A stretch of 46,435 nucleotides of DNA, from the NCBI GenBank assembly GCA_938002085.1, contig CALLAT010000050.1, forward strand, positions 1 to 46,435. Reading direction: 5' to 3'. This DNA is from an uncultured Pseudanabaenaceae cyanobacterium (GTDB lineage Bacteria; Cyanobacteriota; Cyanobacteriia; PCC-9006; JAAUQQ01). This document shows, piece after piece, positions 16,174-25,439 of this stretch. Each line of letters opens with the position of its first letter. The first letter of the stretch is position 1. Under the pieces are notes generated by a model. It did no database searches and was not told the DNA's origin. It saw only the letters and a list, made by a program, of their open reading frames with translations. A program made the position numbers and the translations under genes.

Positions 16174-18585
16174 CTAGAAGATGAAATCAGCAGTGGTGAT
16201 AGTGGTCGATAGAATGCCCTGCAAAACAATATTGTGGTCAGCATTGAGGCTAACTAATGTATCTACTCCCTGTTGGCTAATGCCGAAGTCGCCAAAGGCC
16301 AGACCAGAGCCTGTAAGGTCAATCTTATCGAGACCATCCTCGAAGTCGGTAATGGTGTCATGGTCAAAGGTGGATTCGGTATAGCGAAACTTATCGGCGC
16401 CAGCGCCACCGGTCATCGTGTCATTGCCTTGGCGACCCAGCAAAGTGTCATTGCCACCTTTGCCATCCAGGGTGTCATTACCTCGGTTGCCCGTGAGGGT
16501 GTTCGCTCCACCTTTGCCAATCAAGGTGTCGTCAAACTGGGAGCCATAGAGCAATTCAATGGAAATTAAAGTGTCACCTGTGGCTTCCCCCCCCTCCGCT
16601 GTACTAGCGGTTAGGTCAATCTGAACTGCCGAAGCTGAGCGATGATAATATGCCCAGTCAAGTTTTTCACCGCCATCGAGCCAGTCTGCTCCCTCCCCAC
16701 CCTGGAGAATATCGTTGCCATCGTTGCCGAAAAGCTGGTCGTTGCCGCCAAAGCCATCCAAGCGATTGTCGTTAGCGTCCCCTGTCAGCTCATCTCCAAA
16801 GTTGCGCGAGCCCATGAGATTTTCAATGGAGACTAGAGTATCCCCTTCAGCATGAAAACCCGAGGTTTGACCTGTGGAGAGATTAACCGAAATGCTGCCA
16901 TTGGAAGACTCATAGCGAGCTGTATCATGACCACTGCCTCCATCGAGAAGGTCGCCTCCCCCATCTCCTCGCAGAAAGTCATTGCCCTCTTTGCCGAACA
17001 GCATGTCGTTGCCAGACCGACCGATCAGAACGTTGCTCAAGTCATTACCCGTCAAGCTGTCATCATGGCTTGAACCGTAAACTTGTTCAATATTAATTAA
17101 GACATCACCTTCTGCATCGCCTCCACTGGCTTCGCTTGGGCTTAAGTTAATGACGACTCTAGATTGAGATGTCGCATAACTAACTGCATCTAAACCTGAA
17201 CCACCGTCAATAATATCGGCACCTAGACTGCCTAAAATAAGATCGTTTCCTTCATAAGCGTAGACAAACTCTCCGGCATCAGTCGAGTTCATTAGCGCAT
17301 CACTTTCAGCAGTTCCATTGATATCAGGCACTGTAGAAAATTTGTAAATAACTCCTTCTCCTCGTCCTCTCGGTCCCAAACTGCCGGTGGCAGAAAGATC
17401 CGCAACATATAAGACATTCTCCGTCACCGCTATGGTTGTTGGATGTCCGATGCCTGGTTCATCATTGCTAATAAATTGAGAGTAGCTCTGGGTCTCAAAG
17501 TCGTAAAATAGCACAGGGTTTTCTTCGTTTTCTAGCCCCGTTGTGCCGCCTCTGCCATAAAAACCAATAAATGCACCCTCATTAAAAGCGCTTGGAAAAC
17601 TTGAAGGAGCCAACGCCAAACTCGCAGGACCTTCACTTTCAGAACCATTGATGGGCTGAAATACCGCTAGCGGATTGATATATTCCTCGCTATCTTCAAC
17701 CTCATCCCCTTGCCCATTAACCAGCAGGCCTGTTCTGTATCGGGTGACTTCATCCGCAAACCCAAAGTCTTCGATTTCTGAACCAATATTGTCTGCTTCG
17801 ATTCGATTGAGTTCGTCAGCGCTCAGTGGCTCATTTGTATCAGCAATGCCATTCTCTGCGCTGAGAGATGTTGCAGCAATGCCGTCAATTCCATTTTCTA
17901 TGAAATATAAATCTCCACTCTGGTCTTCAAACACTAAGTCTGCTGCATTTCGTAAGCCTGATGCGATTTGTTCGGTCAAACCAAAGACTAGTGATTCACC
18001 TGTGCCATCGACTGGCATTCTGTAAATAGAGTCTGCTGTTAAGCTTGTGACAGGAATGTTGAAGTCAGAGCTACTTAGTATGACCGGTCTGACAGAAGAA
18101 ACATTATTTCCTTCTGCACCCAAAGAGAAAAAGAATTCGTATTGATCTAGGCCTGTACTTCTCAGGCCAATTGGAACAATCGCATGGCTGGAGTCATCGA
18201 AGGAAAAACTGATTTTTCCTAAGTTCTCAAGGGCGAAGTCCTGACTGCCGCCTCCTGAAATATCATTGTGCTTAAATATCGTGATCTCACTGCCTTCTTT
18301 GAACTCGCTATAGCTAGAGACAAAAACAAAATCATCAATGCTTTTGATATGCGTAATGGTCGCGGGTAGATCGCTAGCTACTATTTGCTGCTCATCTGCA
18401 ATGCCATCTTGGTCTGTGTCAGATAAGCGTACAAGCTGGCCAGGGCTACTAAAGTATCTTACTGAGCCTGATTCGCTCGTTCCGACGAGTAAGGAACCAT
18501 CTTCCAGAACGATTAGTCCATTGGGATAATCGAGTCCCGTTGAAAATTCTGTGACGCGAAAACCAGTGGGGGCTTCAATAGACAT
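16174..18585 (-). CDS. Beta-propeller protein with C-terminal RTX calcium-binding module
   Basis: An 803-residue secreted protein. Residues 1-425 look like the six-bladed propeller of sorbosone/glucose-dehydrogenase-like proteins: GFRVTEFSTGLDYPNGLIVL at the start, YRMPVDGTGE, LRNAADLVFEDQSGDLYFIENG, GFYGRGG. Residues 430-803 hold RTX nonapeptide repeats (GGxGxDxLx) and the serralysin-like end with ADKFRYTES, DTITDFEDG and IDLTGSG, closing with a hydrophobic ADFIF tail. There is no N-terminal signal, as expected for type I secretion through an ABC-MFP-TolC system. The module from FLRGDGGGD onward is shared with the next two genes. Catalytic function is unproven, since the propeller could simply bind sugars. 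Confidence 0.88.
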   Translation of the reverse strand: MSIEAPTGFRVTEFSTGLDYPNGLIVLEDGSLLVGTSESGSVRYFSSPGQLVRLSDTDQDGIADEQQIVASDLPATITHIKSIDDFVFVSSYSEFKEGSEITIFKHNDISGGGSQDFALENLGKISFSFDDSSHAIVPIGLRSTGLDQYEFFFSLGAEGNNVSSVRPVILSSSDFNIPVTSLTADSIYRMPVDGTGESLVFGLTEQIASGLRNAADLVFEDQSGDLYFIENGIDGIAATSLSAENGIADTNEPLSADELNRIEADNIGSEIEDFGFADEVTRYRTGLLVNGQGDEVEDSEEYINPLAVFQPINGSESEGPASLALAPSSFPSAFNEGAFIGFYGRGGTTGLENEENPVLFYDFETQSYSQFISNDEPGIGHPTTIAVTENVLYVADLSATGSLGPRGRGEGVIYKFSTVPDINGTAESDALMNSTDAGEFVYAYEGNDLILGSLGADIIDGGSGLDAVSYATSQSRVVINLSPSEASGGDAEGDVLINIEQVYGSSHDDSLTGNDLSNVLIGRSGNDMLFGKEGNDFLRGDGGGDLLDGGSGHDTARYESSNGSISVNLSTGQTSGFHAEGDTLVSIENLMGSRNFGDELTGDANDNRLDGFGGNDQLFGNDGNDILQGGEGADWLDGGEKLDWAYYHRSASAVQIDLTASTAEGGEATGDTLISIELLYGSQFDDTLIGKGGANTLTGNRGNDTLDGKGGNDTLLGRQGNDTMTGGAGADKFRYTESTFDHDTITDFEDGLDKIDLTGSGLAFGDFGISQQGVDTLVSLNADHNIVLQGILSTTITTADFIF

Positions 18586-18928
18586 CTTTGAAGAAGTAGG
18601 GGGAATGACGAACTTGTCCTTCTCTCAAGCCCAATGTTTGGTCAATTCCAATCCAGAGAGTTGGTCGAAGTGAACCCTGGGCGAGTGGAATAAAGCACTC
18701 GCCAAATCTCAGTATTCAGTAGTACTAACACTAGTCTTTTGTGAGAAGTCTGATTCTCCCCTTCGAGAAATCTTCATTCCAACTTAAAGCGCAGTGTTTA
18801 ACTTGCTGGGTTGTTAAGGTTGCTATCACTCATAAGAGCCATGTGGAGCTGATGGTGCATTTAGGCCTAGCATTGACGATGCCCAGCTAGGCCTAAATGC
18901 GCTGACTCAGTCATAGAAGCGGCGATCG
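18586..18928. other. Intergenic stretch between two RTX genes
   Basis: 343 bases with no gene. It holds the likely promoter of the propeller-RTX gene at its left end and the hairpin at 18857-18900 behind the giant gene. Nothing else stands out. Confidence 0.6.
18857..18900 (-). terminator. 15-bp perfect hairpin downstream of the giant RTX gene
   Basis: GCATTTAGGCCTAGC (18857-18871) pairs perfectly with 18886-18900 around a 14-base loop, 28 bases beyond the stop at 18929. The stem is strong, but no T-run follows on the minus strand, so it may act with Rho or as a 3'-end stabiliser. Confidence 0.55.
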
Positions 18929-21900
18929 CTAAAAGATAAAGTCAGCAACGGTAATGTCTGTAGCGACAATGTTCTGCAAGAGGATGTCGTGGCTCGCATT
19001 GCGGCTCACTAACGTATCTACTCCCTGCTGACTGATCGTGAAGTTGCCAAAGACCAAGCCCGAACCGGTGAGGTCAATCTTGTCGATACCATCCTCGAAG
19101 TCTGTGATGATGTCATGGTCAAAGACGGTTTCGGTATAGCGGAACTTGTCAGCGCCAGCGCCACCGGTCATCAAGTCATTCCCTTGGCGACCCAGTAAGG
19201 TGTCATTACCGCCTCTGCCATCTAGCGTGTCATTTCCCTTATTGCCTGTGAGGGTATTCGCACCGCCCTTGCCGAACAAGACATCATCAAACTGCGAGCC
19301 ATATATCAATTCGATTGACACGAGGGTGTCTCCGGTCGCTTCCCCTCCCGTAGCAGTCCCAGCAGCCAGGTCGATGTTAACCCCAGCAGTAGAACGGTGA
19401 TAGTAAGCCCAATCTAATTTGGCTCCGCCATCCAGCAGGTCAGCGCCTTCTCCACCGTTGAGGATATCGTTACCATCAAGACCAAAGAGTTGGTCATCTC
19501 CGTCAAAACCATCTAAGCGGTTGTTGTTATTGTCCCCCGTTAGATGATCCGCGAAGTTGCGTGAGCCTACTAGGTTTTCGATGGAGACTAAAACATCTCC
19601 ATTGGCATGGAAACCCGAAGCTGCCCCTGTCAGCAAGTTGACTGTGACTCCTCCATTAGAAGATTCATAGCGAGCGGTATCGATTCCACTGCCCCCATCG
19701 AGTAGGTCACCCCCCCCATCACCGCGTAGTCGGTCATTGCCGCCACCACCGTAGAGTTCATCATCTCCGCTGCGAGCATAGATTGCGTCGTTTCCATCTA
19801 AGCCAAAGAAACATTCAGCCTCAGTGGTGCCATACAGTCCATTGTTGCCGCTGTTACCCATGTAGGTTTCTTTGACCGTAATGTCGACCGTGGCCGAATC
19901 GCTACCGCCGTTGCCATCACTGATGCTGTAGCTGAAGCTATCGCTGCCGGTGAAGCTCGGGGTGGGCACATAGTCGAAAGAACCATCGCTATTAAGCGTC
20001 ACTGTTCCATTATTTGGATTGTTGACCAGAGTCGCTGTCAGGGGGTCTCCATCGGCATCGGTATCGTTGGCGACGACACCTTGGGCAACAGCAATGATTA
20101 GGTCGTTGTTTTTGCCGACGCTATAGCTGTCTGAGACTGCAACCGGTGCATCGTTGACCGGGGTGACGCTGATAGGTAAGACATCGGTGTCTGACAGGGC
20201 GATTCCTGCACTATCCATGGAGATCATCGTCAGGCTATCGGAGCCGTTGAAGTTGAGGTTGCCCTGGTAGCTCAGAGTGGCTAAAGCTGCATTGATTTCA
20301 GCCTCGCTACCGCTCAGAGTGAGGTCGTTTGAGTTGTTGCTACCACTGCTGAGGGTAGCCCCACCTGTCAGGTCAACAGTGAGAGTGCCATTGGTCACGC
20401 TAAGTTGAGTCGTAGCGAGATTGCCGTCAGGGTCCATGACGCTGATGCTAGAGAGGGCGAGTGGTGTATCTTCCGCTATCACTTCTCCCACTCGATAGAC
20501 CCTCACATGGCCACTCCCATTGCCATTGCCATCGTTACCAACTGCCCCGATCGCCACCACCGAACCATCCCCTGACAACGAAACACGCCAGCCCGAAGAG
20601 TCATTGACTGCCTCGCCATCAATATCATCACCAACCTGGGTCCAGGTGCCGCCAATATTGCGATACAGCCGCACATGACCGCTATTACTGCCGTTGTCAT
20701 CATTCGTATATGCCCCAATAGCCACCACCGAGCCATCCGCTGACAAGGAGACGGAAAGGCCCGAGCGGTCATCCGCATTCTCACCATCAATCTCACCAAT
20801 TGGAGTCCAGGCACCGCCCACATTCTCATACAGCCGCACATGACCGCTATCGCCGCCATTGCCATCGTTCAAGTACGCCCCGATCGCCACCACCGAGCCA
20901 TCTGCTGACAACGACACCGAATAGCCCGAGCGGTCACCCGCTGCCTCGCCATCAATATCGTTACCAATCTGGTCCCAGTCATCGTCAATATCGTTATACC
21001 CATATAGCCGAACATGACCGCTATCATTGCCATTTTCATCGTTCGTGGTTGCACCGATCGCCACGACAGAACCATCATCCGACAACGAGACAGACCAGCC
21101 CAACTCGTCACCCGCTGCCTCGCCGTCAATATCACCCCCAATCTGGTCCCAGTCATCGTCAATATCGTCATACCCATATAGCCGCACATGACCGCTATCA
21201 CTGCCATTGCTATCGTTATGGCGTGCCCCAATCGCCACTACGGAGCCATCGGCGGACAACGACACGGAAAAACCCGAGTTGTCACCTGACGCCTCGCCGT
21301 CAATGTCGCCACCAATCTGCTCCCAGTCATCGTCAATATCGTTATACCCATATAGCCGCACATGACCGCTATCACTACCATTGCCATTGTTCGTATATGC
21401 CCCGATCGCTACCACCGAGCCATCCGCTGACAATGAGACAGACCGGCCCGACCAGTCCCCTGCTGCTTCACCGTCAATATCACTGCCAATTTGAGTCCAG
21501 GTACCGTTATCGTTCCTATACAGCCGCACATGACCGCTATCACTGCCATTGCCATCATTGTGACTTCCCCCAACCGCAATCACAGAGCCATCCGTTGACA
21601 ACACTACATAGGCCGCTCGATCACCGGCTGCCTCGCCATCAATATCGCTACCAATTTGAGAAATAGTTTGATTAACTGGTGCTTGATTGGGAATTTCGTA
21701 TTCCCAAAGTTCCTGCCCCGTAGGGGGCGTATCCGCGACAAAGAATAACTGATTTCCTTTTTGCGTGAGGCTTATGGGGTTGTTGGCTCCTGAACCAGTA
21801 TCAACATCTTCAACAAGATAAGTCCCGTTTTCTGTGCCATCGCTCTGCCAAAGGCGTGTACCATTTACGCCATCATTTGCATTAAAGAAAAGAATGCCGT

Positions 21901-24811
21901 TCGCATATGCGAAGTTATGAGGATCAGAACCACCACTGCCCGAATTAATATCCTTGACCAACACCGTGCCAGTAGAAGTGCCGTCACTCTTCCACAGCTC
22001 AAATCCATTGGTGCCATCATCCGCAGAGAAAAATAGGGTGCCATCCGCGTTAATAAAATCCAATGGGAAAGAATGACTACTCCCTGGATTAATATCCTCA
22101 ACTAATACAGTTCCCGCAGCTGTGCCATCACTCTTCCAGAGTTCATTACCATTAGTGCTATCACTCGCTGAGAAAAAGAGAGTGCCATTCACATTGGTCA
22201 AAGAACCTGGGTTAGAACTGCTACTGCCTGAGCGAATATCCTTGACCATAACGGTCCCCGCAGCAGTACCGTCACTCTTCCACAACTCACGACCATTGCT
22301 GTCTTCATACGCAGTAAAGAATAGGGTGCCATTCACATTTGTCAAATGACGTAGAGTAGAAAAGCTGGGCCCCGGCTGAATCGTTTTCACCAGTGTTGTG
22401 CCGGCAGCAGTGCCGTCACTCTTCCACAGCTGAGTGCTATTGCTACCATCATTGGCCGTAAAAAATAGGGTGCCATCCACGTCAGTTAAGTCTGAGGGAC
22501 TAGAACCAACGGCTCCCAACCAGATGTCCTTGACTAATGTGGTCCCGGCAGCCGTGCCATCACTCTTCCACAGCTCTTCGCCATTGGTACCTTCATTTGC
22601 TGTAAAGAATAAGGTGCCATCCACATCCGTCAAATAATCTGGGCTAGAATCGGTGCCTCCTAACCAAATATCCTTGACCAGGGAAGTCCCTCCAGTAGTG
22701 CCATCAGTTTTCCAGAGTTCCTTGCCATTAAAGCTGTCATTGGCCGTAAAGAAGACTGTTCCATCCACTTGGATTAAATCATCTGGATTAGAACTCGTGC
22801 CTCCTGGTCGAATATCCTTGACCAGTACAGTACCGGCAGTGGTTCCGTCAGTCTCCCACAGCTCCCGACCTGCTTCACCGCCCTCTCCTGTGAAGAGCAA
22901 TGTGTCTCCTAAAATCGTTAAATCTCTTGGCTCTGAACCATATCCTGATATATGGTCAATGACCTCTGGTGCCCCCGCCTCTTCGCGGACATCGACTTGC
23001 CACAGCTCAGCGCCATTGGTGCCATCATTTGCGTGGAACAAAAGGGAATTCCCAAGTTGAGTTAATCCAACGAGATCTGGATTGCCGGTTGGATTCACAT
23101 CACCTACTCGAATAGTGCCTGCAGCTGTGCCATCGCTCTGCCATAGCTCTCTTCCATTGGTGCCATCATCTGCACGAAAAAACAGTGTGCCATTCACATT
23201 AGTTAGACCAGATGCAGAACTACCACCACTCCCTGGATTAATATCTTTGACTAAGATAGTTCCAGCAGCGGTGCCATCACTCTTCCAGAGTTCCCCACCA
23301 TTGGTGCCATCATCCGCTAAGAAAAAGACGGTGCCATTGACATTAGCTAAAAATATTGGCCCAGAACTACCATTCCCTAAATTAATGTCTTTAACTAATA
23401 CAGTTCCCGTGGTGGTTCCATCACTCTTCCAGAGCTCAGAGCCATTGGTACCATCGCTCGCAGAAAAGAATAGAGTGCCATTTACATTGGTTAAATGATC
23501 TGCACCAGAACCGTTGCTCCCTGGTTGGATATCCTTTACCAGAACGGTTCCAGCAGCAGTGCCATCGCTCTTCCAGAGTTCAGTACCATTGGTTCCATCA
23601 GTTGCAGAGAAGAATAGAGTGCCATTTGCATTAGTCAAATCATTTGGGGAAGAAGCGCCAGCTGGACTAATATTTTTCACCAGAACGGTTCCAGCAGCAG
23701 TGCCATCGCTCTTCCAGAGTTCAGTACCATTGGTGCCATCACTCGCACTGAAAAATAGAGTGCCATCTATATGGGTTAAAAAAGATGGATTTGAAGAATT
23801 ATTATTCCCTGGTCGAATATCTTTTACTAAAACGGTCCCAGCAGTGGTTCCATCGCTCTTCCACAGCTCACCACCATTGATATCAAATGCCCTGAAGAAT
23901 ACTGTTCCATTTACGTTTGTAAATTGGCTTGGCGAGGAACTACTACTTCCTGTCCTGATATTTTTGACTAAGATGGTCCCTGAAGTTGTGCCATCACTCT
24001 TCCAAAGTTCAGCGCCATTGGCACCATCATTCGCACTGAAAAAGAGAGTGCCATCTACATTCGTAAATCCAGAGGGAAAGGAACTACCGTTGGGGTTGAT
24101 GTTCTTCAACCGCTGGGTCCCTGAAAGTGTACCGTTGCTCATCCACAGCTCGTTGTCGCTACCGGTAAACGCGCTGAAAAGTACCGCACCATTAAAATTG
24201 GTCAAACCCGAGGGGCTAGAGCTGCCACTCCCCGAGGTTATATTCCTCACTAAAGTTGGCGTTCCTGCCGCTTCTGCTAACTGCGAAACACCCTCGACTT
24301 GCAGCCACATTTGGTCATTCTCACGGCGCAATGCTGCCAACTGAGCCGTTGATACATCCTGCCCCTGCACCAACCTTGCAAAGATATCTCCCTCATCTCC
24401 AGGACTATCGTTAGCATTCACCCGCGCATCCACCCGATGCCCCGCCTCCTCCAACAACACCGCCGCAATCCGTTCCACATCTCCTGTCGCCAACAATGCC
24501 TGCGACAAATAAATCTGATCCAACGCAGCCACATAGGCACCCAAAGCCCCATTCAACTCCGCTGCTGTACGCAGCTCCAACCCCTCAAAAATCGAGGAAT
24601 CACCCGCCCGCCAAGCCGCCCGTAGCCCACCGATCTCCGCATCCTCACCAAACGCCAAAGCCACCTTCGCCCCAAACGCCTCATCCTCGGCAAATAACCG
24701 CAACTGCCCCTGGGCAATCACTACCGCTTCATCCAGCGCAGCCCGTAACTCTGGCGCAAGCGCCGCCACAGCATCAACAGACAGAGCATTCATTGCGTTG
24801 AAACTAGACAT
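18929..24811 (-). CDS. Giant mosaic RTX protein with ELWxxDGT and FG-GAP-like repeats
   Basis: A 1960-residue type I-secreted protein. Residues 1-175 form an Ala-rich helical domain with EEAGHRVD (121-128) followed by GDEGDIFA. Residues about 187-1040 carry 18 LW motifs, mostly ELWKSDGT, spaced about 48 residues, each followed by GTLFFSA-like strands. Residues about 1050-1440 carry seven FG-GAP-like units of about 56 residues (QIGSDIDGEAAGD ... SVVAIGA ... GHVRLY), enough for a seven-bladed propeller. A cadherin/VCBS-like region (about 1445-1640, with NDAPVAVSDSYSV) follows, then an RTX module ending ITVADFIF. No signal peptide. Likely a calcium-stabilised surface or extracellular protein. 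ATG 24811 begins a leader-less N-terminus shared by related cyanobacterial proteins, from memory. Confidence 0.92.
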   Translation of the reverse strand: MSSFNAMNALSVDAVAALAPELRAALDEAVVIAQGQLRLFAEDEAFGAKVALAFGEDAEIGGLRAAWRAGDSSIFEGLELRTAAELNGALGAYVAALDQIYLSQALLATGDVERIAAVLLEEAGHRVDARVNANDSPGDEGDIFARLVQGQDVSTAQLAALRRENDQMWLQVEGVSQLAEAAGTPTLVRNITSGSGSSSPSGLTNFNGAVLFSAFTGSDNELWMSNGTLSGTQRLKNINPNGSSFPSGFTNVDGTLFFSANDGANGAELWKSDGTTSGTILVKNIRTGSSSSSPSQFTNVNGTVFFRAFDINGGELWKSDGTTAGTVLVKDIRPGNNNSSNPSFLTHIDGTLFFSASDGTNGTELWKSDGTAAGTVLVKNISPAGASSPNDLTNANGTLFFSATDGTNGTELWKSDGTAAGTVLVKDIQPGSNGSGADHLTNVNGTLFFSASDGTNGSELWKSDGTTTGTVLVKDINLGNGSSGPIFLANVNGTVFFLADDGTNGGELWKSDGTAAGTILVKDINPGSGGSSASGLTNVNGTLFFRADDGTNGRELWQSDGTAAGTIRVGDVNPTGNPDLVGLTQLGNSLLFHANDGTNGAELWQVDVREEAGAPEVIDHISGYGSEPRDLTILGDTLLFTGEGGEAGRELWETDGTTAGTVLVKDIRPGGTSSNPDDLIQVDGTVFFTANDSFNGKELWKTDGTTGGTSLVKDIWLGGTDSSPDYLTDVDGTLFFTANEGTNGEELWKSDGTAAGTTLVKDIWLGAVGSSPSDLTDVDGTLFFTANDGSNSTQLWKSDGTAAGTTLVKTIQPGPSFSTLRHLTNVNGTLFFTAYEDSNGRELWKSDGTAAGTVMVKDIRSGSSSSNPGSLTNVNGTLFFSASDSTNGNELWKSDGTAAGTVLVEDINPGSSHSFPLDFINADGTLFFSADDGTNGFELWKSDGTSTGTVLVKDINSGSGGSDPHNFAYANGILFFNANDGVNGTRLWQSDGTENGTYLVEDVDTGSGANNPISLTQKGNQLFFVADTPPTGQELWEYEIPNQAPVNQTISQIGSDIDGEAAGDRAAYVVLSTDGSVIAVGGSHNDGNGSDSGHVRLYRNDNGTWTQIGSDIDGEAAGDWSGRSVSLSADGSVVAIGAYTNNGNGSDSGHVRLYGYNDIDDDWEQIGGDIDGEASGDNSGFSVSLSADGSVVAIGARHNDSNGSDSGHVRLYGYDDIDDDWDQIGGDIDGEAAGDELGWSVSLSDDGSVVAIGATTNDENGNDSGHVRLYGYNDIDDDWDQIGNDIDGEAAGDRSGYSVSLSADGSVVAIGAYLNDGNGGDSGHVRLYENVGGAWTPIGEIDGENADDRSGLSVSLSADGSVVAIGAYTNDDNGSNSGHVRLYRNIGGTWTQVGDDIDGEAVNDSSGWRVSLSGDGSVVAIGAVGNDGNGNGSGHVRVYRVGEVIAEDTPLALSSISVMDPDGNLATTQLSVTNGTLTVDLTGGATLSSGSNNSNDLTLSGSEAEINAALATLSYQGNLNFNGSDSLTMISMDSAGIALSDTDVLPISVTPVNDAPVAVSDSYSVGKNNDLIIAVAQGVVANDTDADGDPLTATLVNNPNNGTVTLNSDGSFDYVPTPSFTGSDSFSYSISDGNGGSDSATVDITVKETYMGNSGNNGLYGTTEAECFFGLDGNDAIYARSGDDELYGGGGNDRLRGDGGGDLLDGGSGIDTARYESSNGGVTVNLLTGAASGFHANGDVLVSIENLVGSRNFADHLTGDNNNNRLDGFDGDDQLFGLDGNDILNGGEGADLLDGGAKLDWAYYHRSTAGVNIDLAAGTATGGEATGDTLVSIELIYGSQFDDVLFGKGGANTLTGNKGNDTLDGRGGNDTLLGRQGNDLMTGGAGADKFRYTETVFDHDIITDFEDGIDKIDLTGSGLVFGNFTISQQGVDTLVSRNASHDILLQNIVATDITVADFIF
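20490..21660 (-). repeat. Seven tandem FG-GAP-like coding repeats
   Basis: Seven units of about 165-175 bases in the giant gene, each coding GxDIDGEAxGD, SVSLSADGSVVAIGA, then a GHVRLY strand. Units 2-5 are nearly identical at the DNA level, suggesting recent expansion or gene conversion. The first and last units are the most divergent. Confidence 0.85.
21704..24151 (-). repeat. Tandem ELWxxDGT coding repeats (18 LW motifs)
   Basis: Eighteen LW motifs at a mean spacing of about 48 codons. Most read ELWKSDGTxxGT. Units 8-9 and the two ends are degenerate (AELWQVDVREE, TRLWQSDG, QELWEYEIP). The family is known as the ELWxxDGT repeat. Confidence 0.88.
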
Positions 24812-24951
24812 AGAACGTTGATGAATTGAAAAGACGAATCAAAGACAAACAGAATCTTGGGTGGCCACCTCCAGAATCCGCTCCTCAGCGAATCCAGGGC
24901 AGATAGCGAGACTCAGCAACATTCGTCTCCATAGACGAACGAAAATCCCAG

Positions 24952-25271
24952 AGCAAAATTGCCCTGCAAAGCAGCCAAACCGTAGCTATCCCAGCAACAA
25001 CCCAAGCAAGCCCAAGCTCACCCGGCCAGCCACTAGCCAAAACCAATCAAAATTCTCTAGGGCAGAAGAAACTCAAAAGCAGCAACGCTGCCCGCTAAAC
25101 TGCGTGACTCATCGCAACTTAGCTTTGAACGACATAGATAATGTTAAACCCTGCTGAACAACGAAATTTGCCGTAATTTAGCGAAAATGGGAGTAACCTG
25201 CACTCTCCGTATAATAGCGTAGATGAATCAATCAATCTACACTCGCCCTCTAGTTCTTTACGCGGAGTCAT
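24952..25271 (-). repeat. Duplicated leader, copy A
   Basis: From AGCAAAAT to near CGGAGTCA this segment matches 26238-26547 with scattered substitutions and small indels. It contains the untranslated leader and possible promoter of the giant gene, so the duplication included regulatory DNA. Confidence 0.8.
25211..25240 (-). promoter_or_regulatory. Possible promoter of the giant RTX gene
   Basis: On the minus strand TATTAT (25211-25216) is a good -10 hexamer, with a weak -35 (TAGATT) 17 bases upstream. The hexamers are bridged by the dyad GTAGAT-N10-ATCTAC, which overlaps them and could be a regulator site. The duplicated copy retains a similar layout. Prediction only. Confidence 0.35.
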
Positions 25272-25439
25272 TACTCTCGCAAAAGCTCCCCACTGACTCT
25301 TGGTTGTGCTAAAGGAATCTAAGCTCGAAGGTGAGCGAGAGCCATGGCTAACTAGCTCATTAGAAGGCCCTACTCGCTTCGCTTCTGGAAACCTATGTTG
25401 AGCTTCTTCTAACCATTCAGAGCGAAGCCTGCAGACAGG

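Larger units (their letters stand above)
24812..25439. other. Leader region of the giant RTX gene
   Basis: 628 bases without a credible gene. 24952-25271 is duplicated at 26238-26547. A possible promoter lies at 25211-25240, which implies a leader of about 400 bases. The rest, 25272-25439, is the 3' flank of the truncated RTX gene. Confidence 0.6.

Noticed and set aside
20800..21666. 288-codon plus-strand frame rich in His/Arg/Ser
   Set aside because: It is the antisense of the FG-GAP-like repeats; its periodic residues mirror the repeats on the minus strand.
21704..24151. CRISPR-like regular repeats
   Set aside because: The period of about 144 bases is coding, with no constant repeat and unique spacer pattern; it is the ELW array.
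22122..24344. Several plus-strand frames with repeated VPAAVPSLF motifs
   Set aside because: Antisense shadows of the ELWxxDGT array.
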